Shown: positions 11,600 through 22,027, counted from the first letter of the stretch. The stretch is 64,000 nt of DNA from Tetracentron sinense (GCA_015143295.1 CM026551.1:15673827-15737826); one strand, 5' to 3'. Numbers and translations are program-made. Notes: a model not told the origin generated them from the sequence alone.

Positions 11600-14265
11600 T
11601 GTCCCTATTGACCCCTATCAACTATGGTTAAGATTCACTAACCCTTAGGGTCCAATAATTTAACCTTGATTTTTAGAAAAAAAAAATTTTTAAAAACTTA
11701 TAACTCTGGTTAAGAATTTTTAACCATTTGGGTTAGATTTTTTAAAATATTTTTATCAAAAAAACCAAGGTTAGATTACTGAACCCTAAGGGTTAGTGAA
11801 TCTTAACCACAGTTAATAGGAGTGAACATGGACACGTGTTCAAGGGTGGAGCCAGGAATTTGTCTTTGGGGGCCCGAATGCATGTATAAAAAAAAAGTGA
11901 TAGGTTTGGAGTTTGGGGGCGTAGCTGTTGTTTCCATTTCGTAACGAAATGGCCCATCCTCACTAGTCCACACCCCAATTTTAAATACTCATCACCTATG
12001 ATTAAGATTCACTCACCCTTAGGGTTACGAAATCCAATCTTGGTTTTTCAAAACAAAAAAACCAAAATTTTAACTTTAATTTATTTAAGCTTAACCAGGA
12101 TTAAAGGGTTGTTAAATGGGACACGATGGTAAGATACGAAACGGACACAGGGTATGCTAATCACTGCTCTTAAAAATTCTTTTTACATGGTGGGATGTTC
12201 TTTTTCTCTCTCATATGACCTTTGGATGAGGGGAAGTCGTCAGTTAGATTTAAAATCATCCATATGGTTCACGTATGTTGGATTAGGGGGAGGGTTGTCA
12301 ATGGGCTAGAGTAGGGTCTTTCCAAGCCCATTCGTCAAGAAATAACAAGAGCCCTAGCTGGGCCCAAGCTAGACCGAACTTGAACAAGCCATGCCCAAGC
12401 CCTACCCTAACACGAACCGGATTGGGGTCGGCCAAGTTTGGTTTGATATCACATCTATTTTATGAAAATGTGTGAAACCTAGCAATAGAATTTGTAAACT
12501 AACTAGTCGTAAACCGAACCTTAGCCTAGCCCACGTGAAAATGTGGTAGAGGAACCTGCCAAGCCAAGTGAGAGAAAGCTCAACAATTACCCTAATTGTG
12601 CAAAAATTGACCCATTGCTAGGCTAAGCGCTAAGAGCGCAATGATGTAATTTTGTATAATCTCCCACTTGAATCGCAACAAAGATTCCTAGCTACAAATT
12701 GGCAAGGCATGCAAAGCCTCCATTGAGAAGGCCAGAGCAGAATACCACAAACATTGTGTAGATCAAGATAGGGGCAATGCCACTGTCAAGCTTAGATCTC
12801 ACACGCAGGAGAAATACTATACCAAATGAAGGGTTGTGTTATTCATCGAAAATTAGAACCCGTTAAAAGACATACAATTGTCTGAACAAAGTTAGAAGGA
12901 GCAAAGCAGATTCTAGTATGTCCTAGACAATTGAGTTGCCACATCAACCAGAGCCACAAGCTAGAGCTTAGAGAAAAGTGATCCCATCTTCATAGTAGAA
13001 TCATTAAATCATTCAATTACAAGAGACAAATCTGTTCACCTTTGAAGGCCCATACGATTGAACAAAGATTCTCTGAATATTCTTTGACTCAGCCATATGG
13101 AGGACGATGATCTTCCAGAACCTGTCTGAATAGATCAGTTTAGAAGAGGGCATCATGCTCAAGATCTTGTCAAGAAATTGTTTGTATTCTTAGTCAATTT
13201 GAAAAATGAAAGAAGGCCATGTTTGCACATCATTTCTCCCTATTCGTTGTAACCAATCAAGTTTATATTAATAACATCCCTCTGAACCTAACAACCTTTC
13301 ATTCACTACACTTCTATACCGGGACTCCCCCCATAGAAGTTTCTCATAGCCTAATCTATGTCATGACCTGATCCTAAAAAGGGTACATAGGCAGGCCTCA
13401 GATTGTCTCTGGCGAAGCCAGAATGGACTTTCTGGGTTCCATACATTGTGCAACAGTTGGCATAAAAATGGGGAGAAGTCATTTCATTTTCTCCCCATAA
13501 TTTTGACTTCTCCCCATTTGATATCTCTCACCCTTATTCTCACACACTTATCGCCCCATGTCTTATTATGGGTGGAGAAGTCAAAATCATGGGCCCCATG
13601 ATTTTGACTTCTCCACCACTTGTCACCTATTCTATGGAACCCCGAGACAAGCCCTTTTTGGCTTTGCCAGAGAAAATCCAAGGTCACATAGGCAACCTAA
13701 AATCAAGTATGGTCAAATCAATCACCTTTCTTGAGTAAAATACAATTTCTGTAAAAAGGAAAAAAATCAATGAAAATCCAAAGCAAAAAAACCAAAGTCC
13801 AAAAGAAAAGAGAGAGTCAAATCATGCCTATTTATGCATGTATATTAATTAGTTGAAATTGCAAAAGGTTGAATACTTAGAGGATGATATCAAGGCCCTA
13901 AATCCGCTAACCTTAATTATATGGGTGGTTTTGGTCAGATTTGATGTGTTGATATCGGAACCTAAGGGATAACTTATATGAAAGTTGGTCATGACACTCA
14001 AGCACATGTCTTACCGCATGATAGGTATTATAAGCACATGTCTCACTAGTCCAAGTACAAGATTTTCATGAGCACAAGATTTTCATGTTACATGTCATTG
14101 AGGATTTTCACGTTACATGTCATGGGGGAATCATCCATATTACACGTCATTGAGAATATTCATGTTACAAGTGTTGTCGAAACATCTTTCATATCATTGG
14201 ATACTATCATGTTACATGCGTTGTCGAATCATCTTTGATGTCATTGAGAACTATCATGTTATAGG
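11600..14265. repeat. Segmental duplication block, first copy
   Basis: Long near-identical stretch shared with 26697-29055 and 53384-55933; its beginning also matches the window's right end. Includes a degenerate palindromic repeat (to about 11850), a hAT-end-like word GGAGCCAGGAATTTGTC, and a cluster of short repeats around CATGTTACATGTCATTGAG (about 14030-14260). Non-coding apart from chance frames. It carries two private insertions: a MITE at 13394-13685 and the LTR element starting at 14266. Confidence 0.8.
13394..13685. mobile_element. Mutator-like MITE, 9-bp target duplication
   Basis: Flanked by ACATAGGCA at 13385-13393 and 13686-13694. The ends GGCCTCAGATTGTCTCTGGC and, reversed, GACCTTGGATTTTCTCTGGC are inverted repeats. 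The two paralogous blocks read straight through the site as GTACATAGGCAACC (near 28484 and 55399), so this is a clean insertion in one copy only. 292 bp, no ORF. Confidence 0.88.
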
Positions 14266-14655
14266 TGTGAGCACGGTCTCGGTCCCGCCCACAAGGGGTG
14301 CTGTTTGGCGATGTAGTTGGTTGATCTTATGTTTAGAGTCACCACTTATTTATTCGGTAGGGATAATTCTCACACAATGGATAAGGTCTTGGTCTACTTA
14401 GAGTTCTAGATAAGAGGTTCGGTTAAGTCTGGGGAAGGTGTTAGGCACCCCGGCACTTCCGTTTTACAACGGTTCTTTACTTACTAGATTTAAGCCAATT
14501 TAAGTCAAACTTTAGTCAAATGCTGTAGATTTAGTTTATACTAACCCAAGAAGGAGAAAGCCAAACTAGGGTCGAACCTGGGTTGGGCTGCCTACGTACT
14601 CACATTGGGGTGAGATCAGACCGAGCATAGTTCTGGCACATGAGCTCGTGCCGAG

Positions 14656-15113
14656 TGTCACACCCCAAATTTTGGTAGAGATATTTGTATTTATACTAGT
14701 AGGGTTTCTAATATATTCATAGGGAGAGTTGTATAGAAGCTTCTCTAGAATCTTCTTAGAAAGGAGGTGGGAAGCTTCTTAGGGGATAATTCTAGAAAAG
14801 TCCTAGAGATGAGGTGATAGGAGTTCTAGAGAAATCCTCTAAATGAGGTGAGAATGTTCTAGAGTCTAGAACCTTCCAATGAGATGTATATAAAGGGGAT
14901 GACCCCCTCATTTGTAAATTCAATCAAAAGTATCCAATCCAAGTGTCCAACAATCCATCCAATAGTTCTTGAGGTAATAAGAAGTATAGCTTATTCCAAA
15001 AGAGTGTTGCTACTTCTCTCCTACTAGCTTGAGGGTAAGGCTGACTCGTCTAGGACGGACTCTAGCACGAGTGCCGCACGGTCAAGGTTGGGGAAATAAC
15101 TAAGGCCATGACA
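14656..15113 (+). repeat. 5' LTR of nested gag-only retrotransposon
   Basis: 458 bp, TGTCACACCCCAAATTTTGG ... GGCCATGACA. Nearly identical to 16179-16640. Preceded by CGAG, which repeats after the 3' LTR as a 4-bp target duplication. Confidence 0.9.
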
Positions 15114-15204
15114 AGTGGTATCAGAGCCAGGTTACGAGAGGGTCGTAACGTGTAGGATTGAGGAGACCACAAATACTGAGATTGTGGTGGAACTACTTGC
15201 TGCA

Positions 15205-15747
15205 ATGGAAGGCAAAGCTATGAGTTTCAACCTAGGAGCGGACGAGCCAAGGTGGGGCGAGTCCAGGGATACTCATGCCATGAAGACACGACTTGCTGGG
15301 GGTGCGCTTGTCGTGGAGAGCAAGAGAGATCGTGTAGGAGAGCTGGGTTCAAGCATGACAGGATTCGTGAGGGGAATCGAGCAACCCGTAGGGGAGATGT
15401 TGAGCACCAGGGATGCGATGCTTGTTATTCTTCGGCAACAGGGAGAGACCATCAAGGAGTGGACGGAGAAACGACAAGCCGAGAGAGAGCTTGCTGTGGA
15501 GAGGAGGGTACAGAAGATCAACTCCTGGTGCTTCATCTGTGATGGGACGCACAATGCCAGGGATTGCGAAGTTTGCAAAGCCTGTCTAGCAAAGTTGTTG
15601 AATGGCGAATGGTCAGATGAAGACGAGGAGAAATATGATGAAGAGGATGACGGTGGTGATGAGGAGTCAAGCACGGGGAGAGTGCAACTTCTCAACACAA
15701 GGGATGAGGCGAATACGTCCAAACCCTCGAAGGGCTTAGGGTCGTAG
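15205..15747 (+). CDS. Gag-like protein of nested retrotransposon
   Basis: The open frame extends upstream through the primer-binding site, so the first ATG (15205) is the likely start, giving about 180 residues. It contains a zinc-knuckle-like motif CFICDGTHNARDC (C-x2-C-x3-H-x4-C), a form common in plant retrotransposon gag proteins, and then a strongly acidic tail (SDEDEEKYDEEDDGGDEES). The knuckle would bind RNA for packaging; pol functions must come from another element. Downstream frames at 15760-16183 (for example GLDSYQFNLKIKFGGMVK) may be the decayed C-terminal part. Intactness is uncertain. Confidence 0.7.
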   Translation: MEGKAMSFNLGADEPRWGESRDTHAMKTRLAGGALVVESKRDRVGELGSSMTGFVRGIEQPVGEMLSTRDAMLVILRQQGETIKEWTEKRQAERELAVERRVQKINSWCFICDGTHNARDCEVCKACLAKLLNGEWSDEDEEKYDEEDDGGDEESSTGRVQLLNTRDEANTSKPSKGLGS

Positions 15748-16178
15748 GGGAGCGCCTCAATGGGGATGCCCTGTGTGCGCAAGAAAACACGGAGGCTAAA
15801 CATGACTTTGTCTCAGGGGGAAGAGACAAAGGGAGTGGAGGTGGAGACAACCAAGGGATCGGGGATGATCGAGGCTATCGAGATGGATGCCAAGCTTGTC
15901 GGTAGTCGGGCTGGACAGCTACCAATTCAACTTGAAGATAAAGTTCGGGGGCATGGTAAAAAGGGCACCTATACCCCGTGCTAACTCCTTGAGGAAGGAG
16001 GAACCAGGCATGGTCCCATTGGTGCTAGGGACCAAAATAGATACAAAATGGTTCGGGGTTCTTCACTTTGCAAAGGGGAAGGAGTGGAAGACCTTAAAGT
16101 GGAGAAAGCGACGGAAACGGATGAGGCAGTACAGAAATAAGTCGCGACGAGGGCGTCGTAAAATTAGGTGGAGGAGAG

Positions 16179-16640
16179 TGTGACACCCCAAATTTTGGTA
16201 GGGATCTTTGTATACATACTAGTAGGGTTTCTAGTATATTCATAGGGAGAGTTGTGTAGAACCTTCTCTAGAATCTTCTTAGAGAGGAGGTGGGAAGCTT
16301 CCTAGGGAATAATTCTAGAAAAGTCCTAGAGAGGAGGTGATAGGAGTTCTAGAGAAATCCTTTAAAGGAGGTGAGAATGTTCTAGAGTCTAGAACCTTCC
16401 CATGAGATGTGTATAAAGGGGATGACCCCCTCATTTGTAAATTTAATCCAAAGTATCCAATCCAAGTGTCTAACAATCCATCCAATAGTGTAAGCTTCTT
16501 GAGTTAATAAGAAGTGTAGCTTATTCCAAAAGAGTGTTCCTATTTCTCTCCTACTAGGAGGGTAAGGCTGACTCGTCTAGGATGGACTCTAGCACGAGTG
16601 CCGTATGGTAAAAGTTGAAGAAATAACTAAGGGCATGACA
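16179..16640 (+). repeat. 3' LTR of nested gag-only retrotransposon
   Basis: 462 bp, TGTGACACCCCAAATTTTGG ... GGGCATGACA, followed by CGAGG. High similarity to the 5' LTR points to a young insertion. Confidence 0.9.
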
Positions 16641-16679
16641 CGAGGCTAGGGGAGTGTTGTATGTGCACCAAGGGTGGCT

Positions 16680-16990
16680 TAGGGTCTAGTCTGGTAGATT
16701 AGGGTTGAGCCCGATAGGCCAAAGTGCGGCCCGGTAGGCCTAGGGGTGAGCCTAGAGGCTAAGATTAGGCCCGGTAGGCCTTGGGTAAGCCCGGTAGGCT
16801 TAGGGGTGGCCCGGTAGACCATGGGTTGAAGCCCAGTAGGCTTAGGTTAGTCCGGCAGAGGCTAAGGTTTGGCTCGGTAGGTCGAGATTTGGTTCAGAAG
16901 GCCTGGGTTCGGACCGGTAGGCCTAGAGTTGGGCCCGATAGGCTAAGATTAGGCCCGGTAGGCCTTGAGTGAGCCCGGTGGGCTAAGGGA
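16680..16990. repeat. Minisatellite of GGCCCGGTAGGCC-type units
   Basis: About 14 degenerate head-to-tail units of roughly 20 bases built on GCCCGGTAGGCCTAGGGT. GC-rich compared with the surroundings; lies inside the solo LTR. It produces a long low-complexity open frame that is not a gene. Confidence 0.8.
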
Positions 16991-17059
16991 GGGTAAGGTC
17001 CAAAGTGTCTTATGGTCCTTAAACTTGATTTGATGATTTTTAGGGTCTTTAACCAAATT

Positions 17060-17400
17060 TTCTCAAGTTAATTGAGGCTAACCATGGTTTAGACATGAGT
17101 TTAACCATGGTTAGTCCGATTGACCAAGGTTAGGCACTTTACAAGTTGGATTTGGATTTACAATGTCTTTTGAGGATTTAACCAAGATTTAAATGGGCTT
17201 AACCATGGTTAAACCAAGTGTTAACCATGGTTAAGCTCATCTAATCATGGTTAGGCAATGAGCATGATCCAAAAAGTGATGTTTTCCAAAGTTTAGGATT
17301 ATTTTGGATTTTTACGGAATTTTTCAGATTTTTCCATGAAGGTTAATCCAACTGACCATGGTTAACCTTTAACCGGGGTTAATTTAACCCACAGTTAAGG
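17060..17400. repeat. Cluster of TTAACCATGGTTAA palindromes
   Basis: The self-complementary word TTAACCATGGTTAA and close variants recur between about 17065 and 17400, and again at about 18965-19000. Spacing is irregular, so this is not a simple tandem repeat. Confidence 0.65.
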
Positions 17401-17513
17401 CAAGGTAGGGCTTGAAAAAGCTTGGGAAGGGTCCCAAGGGTGATGGCAGATTAGTATGTGGGTCCCCAAGGGCTGTGGGCCCACTGCACAGGTCCAGAAA
17501 TGCAAAAATGTAC

Positions 17514-17540
17514 ACTGTCGGCAATGGGATTGCCGACAGT
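17514..17540. repeat. Perfect 12-bp-arm hairpin (unit 1 of 4)
   Basis: ACTGTCGGCAAT, loop GGG, ATTGCCGACAGT. Further units lie at 17732-17758, 18600-18626 and 18648-18674. Confidence 0.85.
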
Positions 17541-17731
17541 TTGTGTGATTTTTCTCCAACTTTGAGGGCCTATAACCCTAGTTAAGTAGAGAGTTAGGGG
17601 GACTACAACCTATGGTTTTGAAGTCCTAGATGCGTGGAATATTTTAAGCTTAGGTTGGGCCCCATTGGTAGCCTGATGTGGGTCCCACAGTGTGTCAAAG
17701 TGACACTGTCGTTGTTTCACATAAAATAATA

Positions 17732-17758
17732 AATGTCGGCAAAGGGATTGCCGACATT
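17732..17758. repeat. Hairpin (unit 2 of 4)
   Basis: AATGTCGGCAA, then AGGGA, then TTGCCGACATT; 11-bp perfect arms, same core as unit 1 but different outer bases that remain complementary. Confidence 0.85.
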
Positions 17759-18599
17759 CTGGACAATTTTTGGTTTTTGGAATTTTAACCCTAGTTAGGT
17801 TTGACCACGGGTCATGGTATCTTCTGATGAAATGTAGGGGAGGTCCAGGAGGGCCTAACCCAGCCTTTGGATTGGCCTAAAAATCCCACAGGTGAGGCCC
17901 ACAGGCCCTCAAACAAAAAAAGCCCTAGGTGTCAGTACTGAGTTTACCAACACCCTAAATTTTTTTCAAAACTCGAATTTTGCCCTACAGGACTGCAACC
18001 AGAGGGGCACCAGGGGTTCCTCCATGATGTGGAGCCAGAAGCCTATGAGGCCACTATAAAGCTATTATACCCGTTGAGGAGGTTCCCCACACCTATAAAG
18101 GTGGGAGAGACCTCCTCCTAATGGGTTCACCTGCAAAACCGAAAAGCAAAGTCCCCTGGAATGGACTAGGGGCTCACAATATTGTAAAACAAGATGAGAT
18201 GGGGTAGAGGGAAGCCCTACCCTGTTGCTAAACGTCGGTGGTGCTGGTGGTGGACTGTAGAGTGCGGTGGTGGCTCTATGCACGATGGTAGTGCTGCTCC
18301 GAAGTTAAGAGGGGCTGAGGGAAGTCCCCAAAGGAAACTGGGAGCTTTGAGAGATGCTGGGGGAGAGGCTAGTGCTCCTAAACTGGGCAAGGGTTCGAGT
18401 GTGGGGTTTTGGGAATTGCTTTGAAGCTTGGGGTGGTCTACCCTTTATAGGGGAGGTCCAAGGGGACACCAAGGGCATTTGTACAAGAGTTGGCAAGGCC
18501 ATCATAGTCTGGAGAGGGTTACTGTAGACGGAGAGGGGTGGTGCAAGGTGTGTTTGAGCCCGCAGATGGGGTGGCATGCTGCAAAAAACAATAACCAGT

Positions 18600-18626
18600 G
18601 GTGTCGGTAATAGGATTACTGACACC
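18600..18626. repeat. Hairpin (unit 3 of 4)
   Basis: GGTGTCGGTAAT, loop AGG, ATTACTGACACC; 12-bp arms with one mismatch. Confidence 0.8.
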
Positions 18627-18647
18627 ATCGAACCTTTGAAAATTAGG

Positions 18648-18674
18648 GGTGTCGGTAATCCCATTATCGACACC
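18648..18674. repeat. Hairpin (unit 4 of 4)
   Basis: GGTGTCGGTAAT, loop CCC, ATTATCGACACC; 12-bp arms with one mismatch. The loop is CCC rather than GGG or AGG, so the unit reads as inverted relative to units 1-3. Confidence 0.8.
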
Positions 18675-19421
18675 TAGCAGTTTTTACCCACAGAGCCTGG
18701 CCCAGGCTTGCATGCGGTATTGGTGGGGATATTTGAATTTTAATGGGCCTGGGCTTCGGCCCAGGTCGAGATTATGACTTCCTAGGGGTTGTGGGCCTAG
18801 GGCTTAAGCCCTAAGGGCATAGGGCTCACTAGGGCTTGGACTAGGTTAGGCTAAGGCTAGGTTATGGCTCGGCTAGGCTAAGGCTCAGCAAGGCTAGGGC
18901 TCGGCTAGGTTTACCTAAAGTCCACTAGGGTTTGTTCCTAGGGTTAAGGGCCTTGATTGGGGAATAATCATGGTTAAGTGGCTTAACCATGGTTAACTAG
19001 GGGTGTAAAAATAGGATGCTTACAACAGGCATTGTCGAATCATCTTACATGCATTGTTACACATGCTTACATGAACATGCATAAGTCTTACATGTTTATT
19101 TTCACAGCTTGGTGACTGCTGGAAAATTTTTCTAAAATTCAATCCAAAATGTGAATCCAAATTAGATTTTGAAAACCTAATTAAATTTTTGTTTATATCT
19201 ATTGAAATTCTATTTTGGGCTTTATTTAGTTTCTAAATTAATGCTTAGACTTTTAGCATGTTAATTTTGGGCAATATATATAGATTGAAATTGATGGTTG
19301 ATAATTTTAGTTATATGTTTTGAGATATGTTTGTAGGTTTATATTGATTTCGAGACATGTTTGTCGGTTTATTAAATTGATGAAATTAGTTATGTAATTA
19401 TTAGGAAATATATTTTCCTTA

Positions 19422-20005
19422 GGCTTCATTTGTTTGAGAGGAAAATAGGTATAGGAAATCATTTCCAAGGGAAAAGTTTTCCTTCAAGTGTTCGGTATCC
19501 TAGAAAATACACTTTAATCCTATGTTTGGTTGTCGAGAAAATAAATAAAAACATGGAAAAGAAAAGAAAATTGGAAAAAATACAGCTAAGAATTGTATTA
19601 GAAATCCAAAATTGTCTTTTCTTTTCCGTGTTTTCACCTATTTTCTCGACAACCAAACATAGCATTATGTAAAAAACTTTTCCCATGAGTTAATATTTTC
19701 CATGAAATTTTTTTTTCTCAAATGTGAATGGAAATTAATTCCTTGGAAAGACCCTTTACTAAGGTCTCCAAATAAAAACACGAACTCTCCTCAATATTTT
19801 ATTTTATTATTACGTTATTTACTTTTATGTTTATTTATTTTTATTTTTTATTTTTCTGATAATTCTTATTAGATTTTCTGATATTTTTTTTCCTTCTAGC
19901 CAAACAATAGAAAAGTGAATATTAGGAAAAAAAAATATTATGGAAAATAATTCTTTTGGAAAACTTTTCTTTTCTATCCCATTTTCCATGCAAACAAACA
20001 CGGTC
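19422..20005. mobile_element. Large fold-back element, copy 1 (with inner MITE)
   Basis: The ends GGCTTCATTTGTTTG and CAAACAAACACGGTC are inverted repeats. Inner arms carry GGAAAATAGGT/GGAAAAGTTTTCC-like words. Copies without the inner MITE lie at 29451-29891 and 59750-60177. The short flanking TA/TAA is compatible with a Harbinger- or Stowaway-type element. Confidence 0.55.
19521..19661. mobile_element. Short fold-back MITE, second copy, with empty sites
   Basis: TATGTTTGGTTGTCGAG ... CTCGACAACCAAACATA, related to 4643-4775. Paralogous sequences near 29540 and 59846 read ACTNTAATGTAGAAAAC without it, which confirms an insertion after duplication of the block. Confidence 0.8.
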
Positions 20006-20328
20006 TAATGAATTTTCCTTCCAATTAAACAAACACCAACAAGTAAAATAAGTCATTTTCTGCACAATTTTCAATATTGCAACCAAACATGCGGAGCATA
20101 AGGAAAAAGAGTCTCAAATGACACAATTTGCAACTGGGCGCCCGCACCCAAATGGCCCTTAATATCGCGAATACAATGACTCTATTTCAGAGAAAAAGAA
20201 GAAAATATTATGGAAAAACAGAAAAGATGTACTTAGAGGAAAGAAACGAATCATTGCATAAACTTTTACAAAGCATCAGTTTTATTTATTGATACTACAA
20301 TACGATATCTATGCAGATCCATGAAGCC

Positions 20329-20334
20329 TTTATT
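20329..20334 (-). terminator. Likely polyadenylation signal of BBE-like copy 2
   Basis: AATAAA on the minus strand about 70 bases past the stop codon. Copies 1 and 3 have the same motif (7861-7866, 30310-30315); copy 5 has AATAAT there. Confidence 0.45.
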
Positions 20335-20404
20335 TTCTGTTTTTATAATAAAACATTGTTCTTACTAAGGGAAGTGCCCAAACAACCAAGGTATCATGCA
20401 CTCT

Positions 20405-22027
20405 CTAGTCACCTCTCTTCTTCCCCCATGATGAAAGAGATGGGATGCTTTGTTCATTCCTGAAGAAATTACCAGGATCAACCTTAGTCTTCACATGCAC
20501 CAATCTGTTGAAGTTATTCTTGAAATACTTAGTACCCCAAATGCTTGCTTGTTTGTAGCTTGTACTACCATTAATGTTGTTGGTACCCAAGTCAAGATCC
20601 CTGTAGTTGATATATGCAGCCCTTGGAGACTTGGAGACATAGGGAGTCATGTAACTGTAAAGCCTTCTTATCCAATCTATATGCCTTTGGGATGCCTCAG
20701 TTCCTTCTTCTTCCCAGAACACCACATAATGGATTTTATATAAGTTCCCATCTCTATGTGGAAAAGGAATTGCAGACTCTGAGATCTCACTCATCCGTCC
20801 GCCGTAAGGAATAAAGAGCATCTCGCCCGTCTTTCCCTCTTCTTCGAAAAACATTTTCCATATTCCTTCCAGTCCAATTTCAGAAATGGGTTCCTTTACA
20901 TAGTCTGATTTTCCCTTGAAGAATACCTTGGACTGAGGAACTTTGTCCAGTAAAACATCATAGGATGTTCCACTTGGGAATTCGGCAAAATAGAGAATCG
21001 ATTCGATCCATGACATTTCAGTACAGTCCTTTCTCTCTAAACCCAACTCTGGGAAGCTCTCATTTGTCAGTTGAAGGAGCTTTTCAACACCACCAAGGAA
21101 CAAAGAGTTGAATGAAACTTGTATTGTTTTGCCACCTTCTCTAGTGGCATTTGTGGTAGTTATGATGACTCTGATGTAGAGATCTTCATGAAACTTACTT
21201 GCAATATACTGCCACCTATGAAGAATCTTTGTTGCACCTTGTTCCAAGTTCTTGTTGAGTGTGAAAACAGTCACAGTTGGTGGTACAGGAACCAACCTTA
21301 TTTTCCATGAAAGGATAACTCCAAAGCTAGCTCCTCCCCCTCCTCTGATGGCCCAAAACAGTTCTTCCCCCATGGAATTTCTGTTGAGAATTCGGCCATT
21401 AACATCAACTAGGTAAGCATCAAGAACATTGTCAGCTGCGAGGCCATATTTTCGAATTAGTGTACCGTATCCACCTCCGCTGAAGTGCCCCCCAACGCCT
21501 ACAGTGGGGCAAAGCCCAGCCGGGAAGCCGTGTGTCTTACTTTTCTCGGCGATACTATAGTAAACTTCGCCGATGGTTGCACCGGCCTGGATCCATGCAC
21601 TATTATCATCTATATCGACACTAATCGATCGCATATTGATTAGGTCGACGATGATGAATGGGACATCAGATACATAAGAGAGGCCCTCGTAGTCGTGACC
21701 CCCGCTTCGAACCCTAATCTGCATGCCATGTTGTCTAGAACAAACAACAGTTGCTTGAACTTGGGATTCATTCAATGGTGTAATAATAATTTGAGGTTTA
21801 GGGGTGGTGGATGACAAGAATCTAAGGTTTTGTATTTTGTATTCCAAGATAGATGAATATGATGAATTGTTTGGGGTGTAAAGGACTTTTGAGATTGGGG
21901 TGGAGGGCTGAGAATGGAGGTAAAGGCATTGGAGAAAGTTTTCATGGCTTGAGTTCGAAATTGCCCATGAAAATGAGAACAAAAGGGTTGAAAGTAGTGA
22001 AAATAATGCAAAGCTTGATGTTTTCAT
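20405..22027 (-). CDS. BBE-like FAD-linked oxidase, copy 2 (type B), intact
   Basis: Single-exon gene of 540 residues, the usual length for plant BBE-like proteins (FAD-binding PCMH-type domain plus BBE domain), which oxidise alcohols, sugars or alkaloids with a flavin, usually in the cell wall or vesicle lumen. Residues 1-22 form a signal peptide ending FSWA. Cys34 and Cys96 match the conserved disulfide pair. SGGHDYEG places the histidyl-FAD residue at His111, and [10 protein letters not shown] the cysteinyl-FAD residue at Cys173; their 62-residue spacing equals that of berberine bridge enzyme. Val176 (Cys+3) is the gatekeeper type that allows reaction with oxygen. FPHRDGNLYKIH gives Lys431 and His433 where monolignol-oxidising relatives have Lys and Gln; Tyr475 lies in YINYRDLD. 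Several N-x-S/T glycosylation sites are present. A TATA box lies 49-56 bases upstream. The substrate cannot be inferred from sequence. Confidence 0.93.
   Translation of the reverse strand: MKTSSFALFSLLSTLLFSFSWAISNSSHENFLQCLYLHSQPSTPISKVLYTPNNSSYSSILEYKIQNLRFLSSTTPKPQIIITPLNESQVQATVVCSRQHGMQIRVRSGGHDYEGLSYVSDVPFIIVDLINMRSISVDIDDNSAWIQAGATIGEVYYSIAEKSKTHGFPAGLCPTVGVGGHFSGGGYGTLIRKYGLAADNVLDAYLVDVNGRILNRNSMGEELFWAIRGGGGASFGVILSWKIRLVPVPPTVTVFTLNKNLEQGATKILHRWQYIASKFHEDLYIRVIITTTNATREGGKTIQVSFNSLFLGGVEKLLQLTNESFPELGLERKDCTEMSWIESILYFAEFPSGTSYDVLLDKVPQSKVFFKGKSDYVKEPISEIGLEGIWKMFFEEEGKTGEMLFIPYGGRMSEISESAIPFPHRDGNLYKIHYVVFWEEEGTEASQRHIDWIRRLYSYMTPYVSKSPRAAYINYRDLDLGTNNINGSTSYKQASIWGTKYFKNNFNRLVHVKTKVDPGNFFRNEQSIPSLSSWGKKRGD

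Larger units (their letters stand above)
14656..16640 (+). mobile_element. TR-GAG-like non-autonomous LTR retrotransposon (complete)
   Basis: 1985 bp: 5' LTR, primer-binding site TGGTATCAGAGCCAGG (15116), a gag-like frame, purine tract AGGTGGAGGAGAG (about 16166-16178), 3' LTR. There is no protease, reverse transcriptase or integrase. LTR pair plus gag alone is the layout described as TR-GAG elements in plants. It lies within the older solo LTR. Confidence 0.85.
14266..19024. mobile_element. Long solo LTR (Ty3/gypsy-like) interrupted by a nested retrotransposon
   Basis: Begins TGTGAGCACGGTCTCGG and ends GGATGCTTACA. Flanked by ATAGG (14261-14265) and ACAGG (19025-19029); the empty site in paralogous blocks reads GTTACAGGCATTG (near 29056 and 55935). 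Removing the nested element (14656-16640 plus its CGAG duplication) leaves about 2.77 kb with TG..CA ends, no pol, and no second copy of the start. That fits a solo LTR. Words such as GGTGTTAGGCACCCC are recalled from Tat/Ogre-type LTRs, so the lineage is a weak inference. It carries a GGTAGGCC minisatellite, AACCATGGTTAA palindromes and four 27-nt hairpins. Confidence 0.75.

Noticed and set aside
15273..15803. 176-codon minus-strand frame opposite the gag-like gene
   Set aside because: Shadow of the GC-rich gag frame; Ser/Pro-rich with no motif, opposite to the LTR orientation.
18065..18673. Overlapping 60-122 codon frames on both strands inside the solo LTR
   Set aside because: Low-complexity Pro/Ser/Gly-rich frames in GC-richer DNA, spanning the hairpin repeats; no motif.
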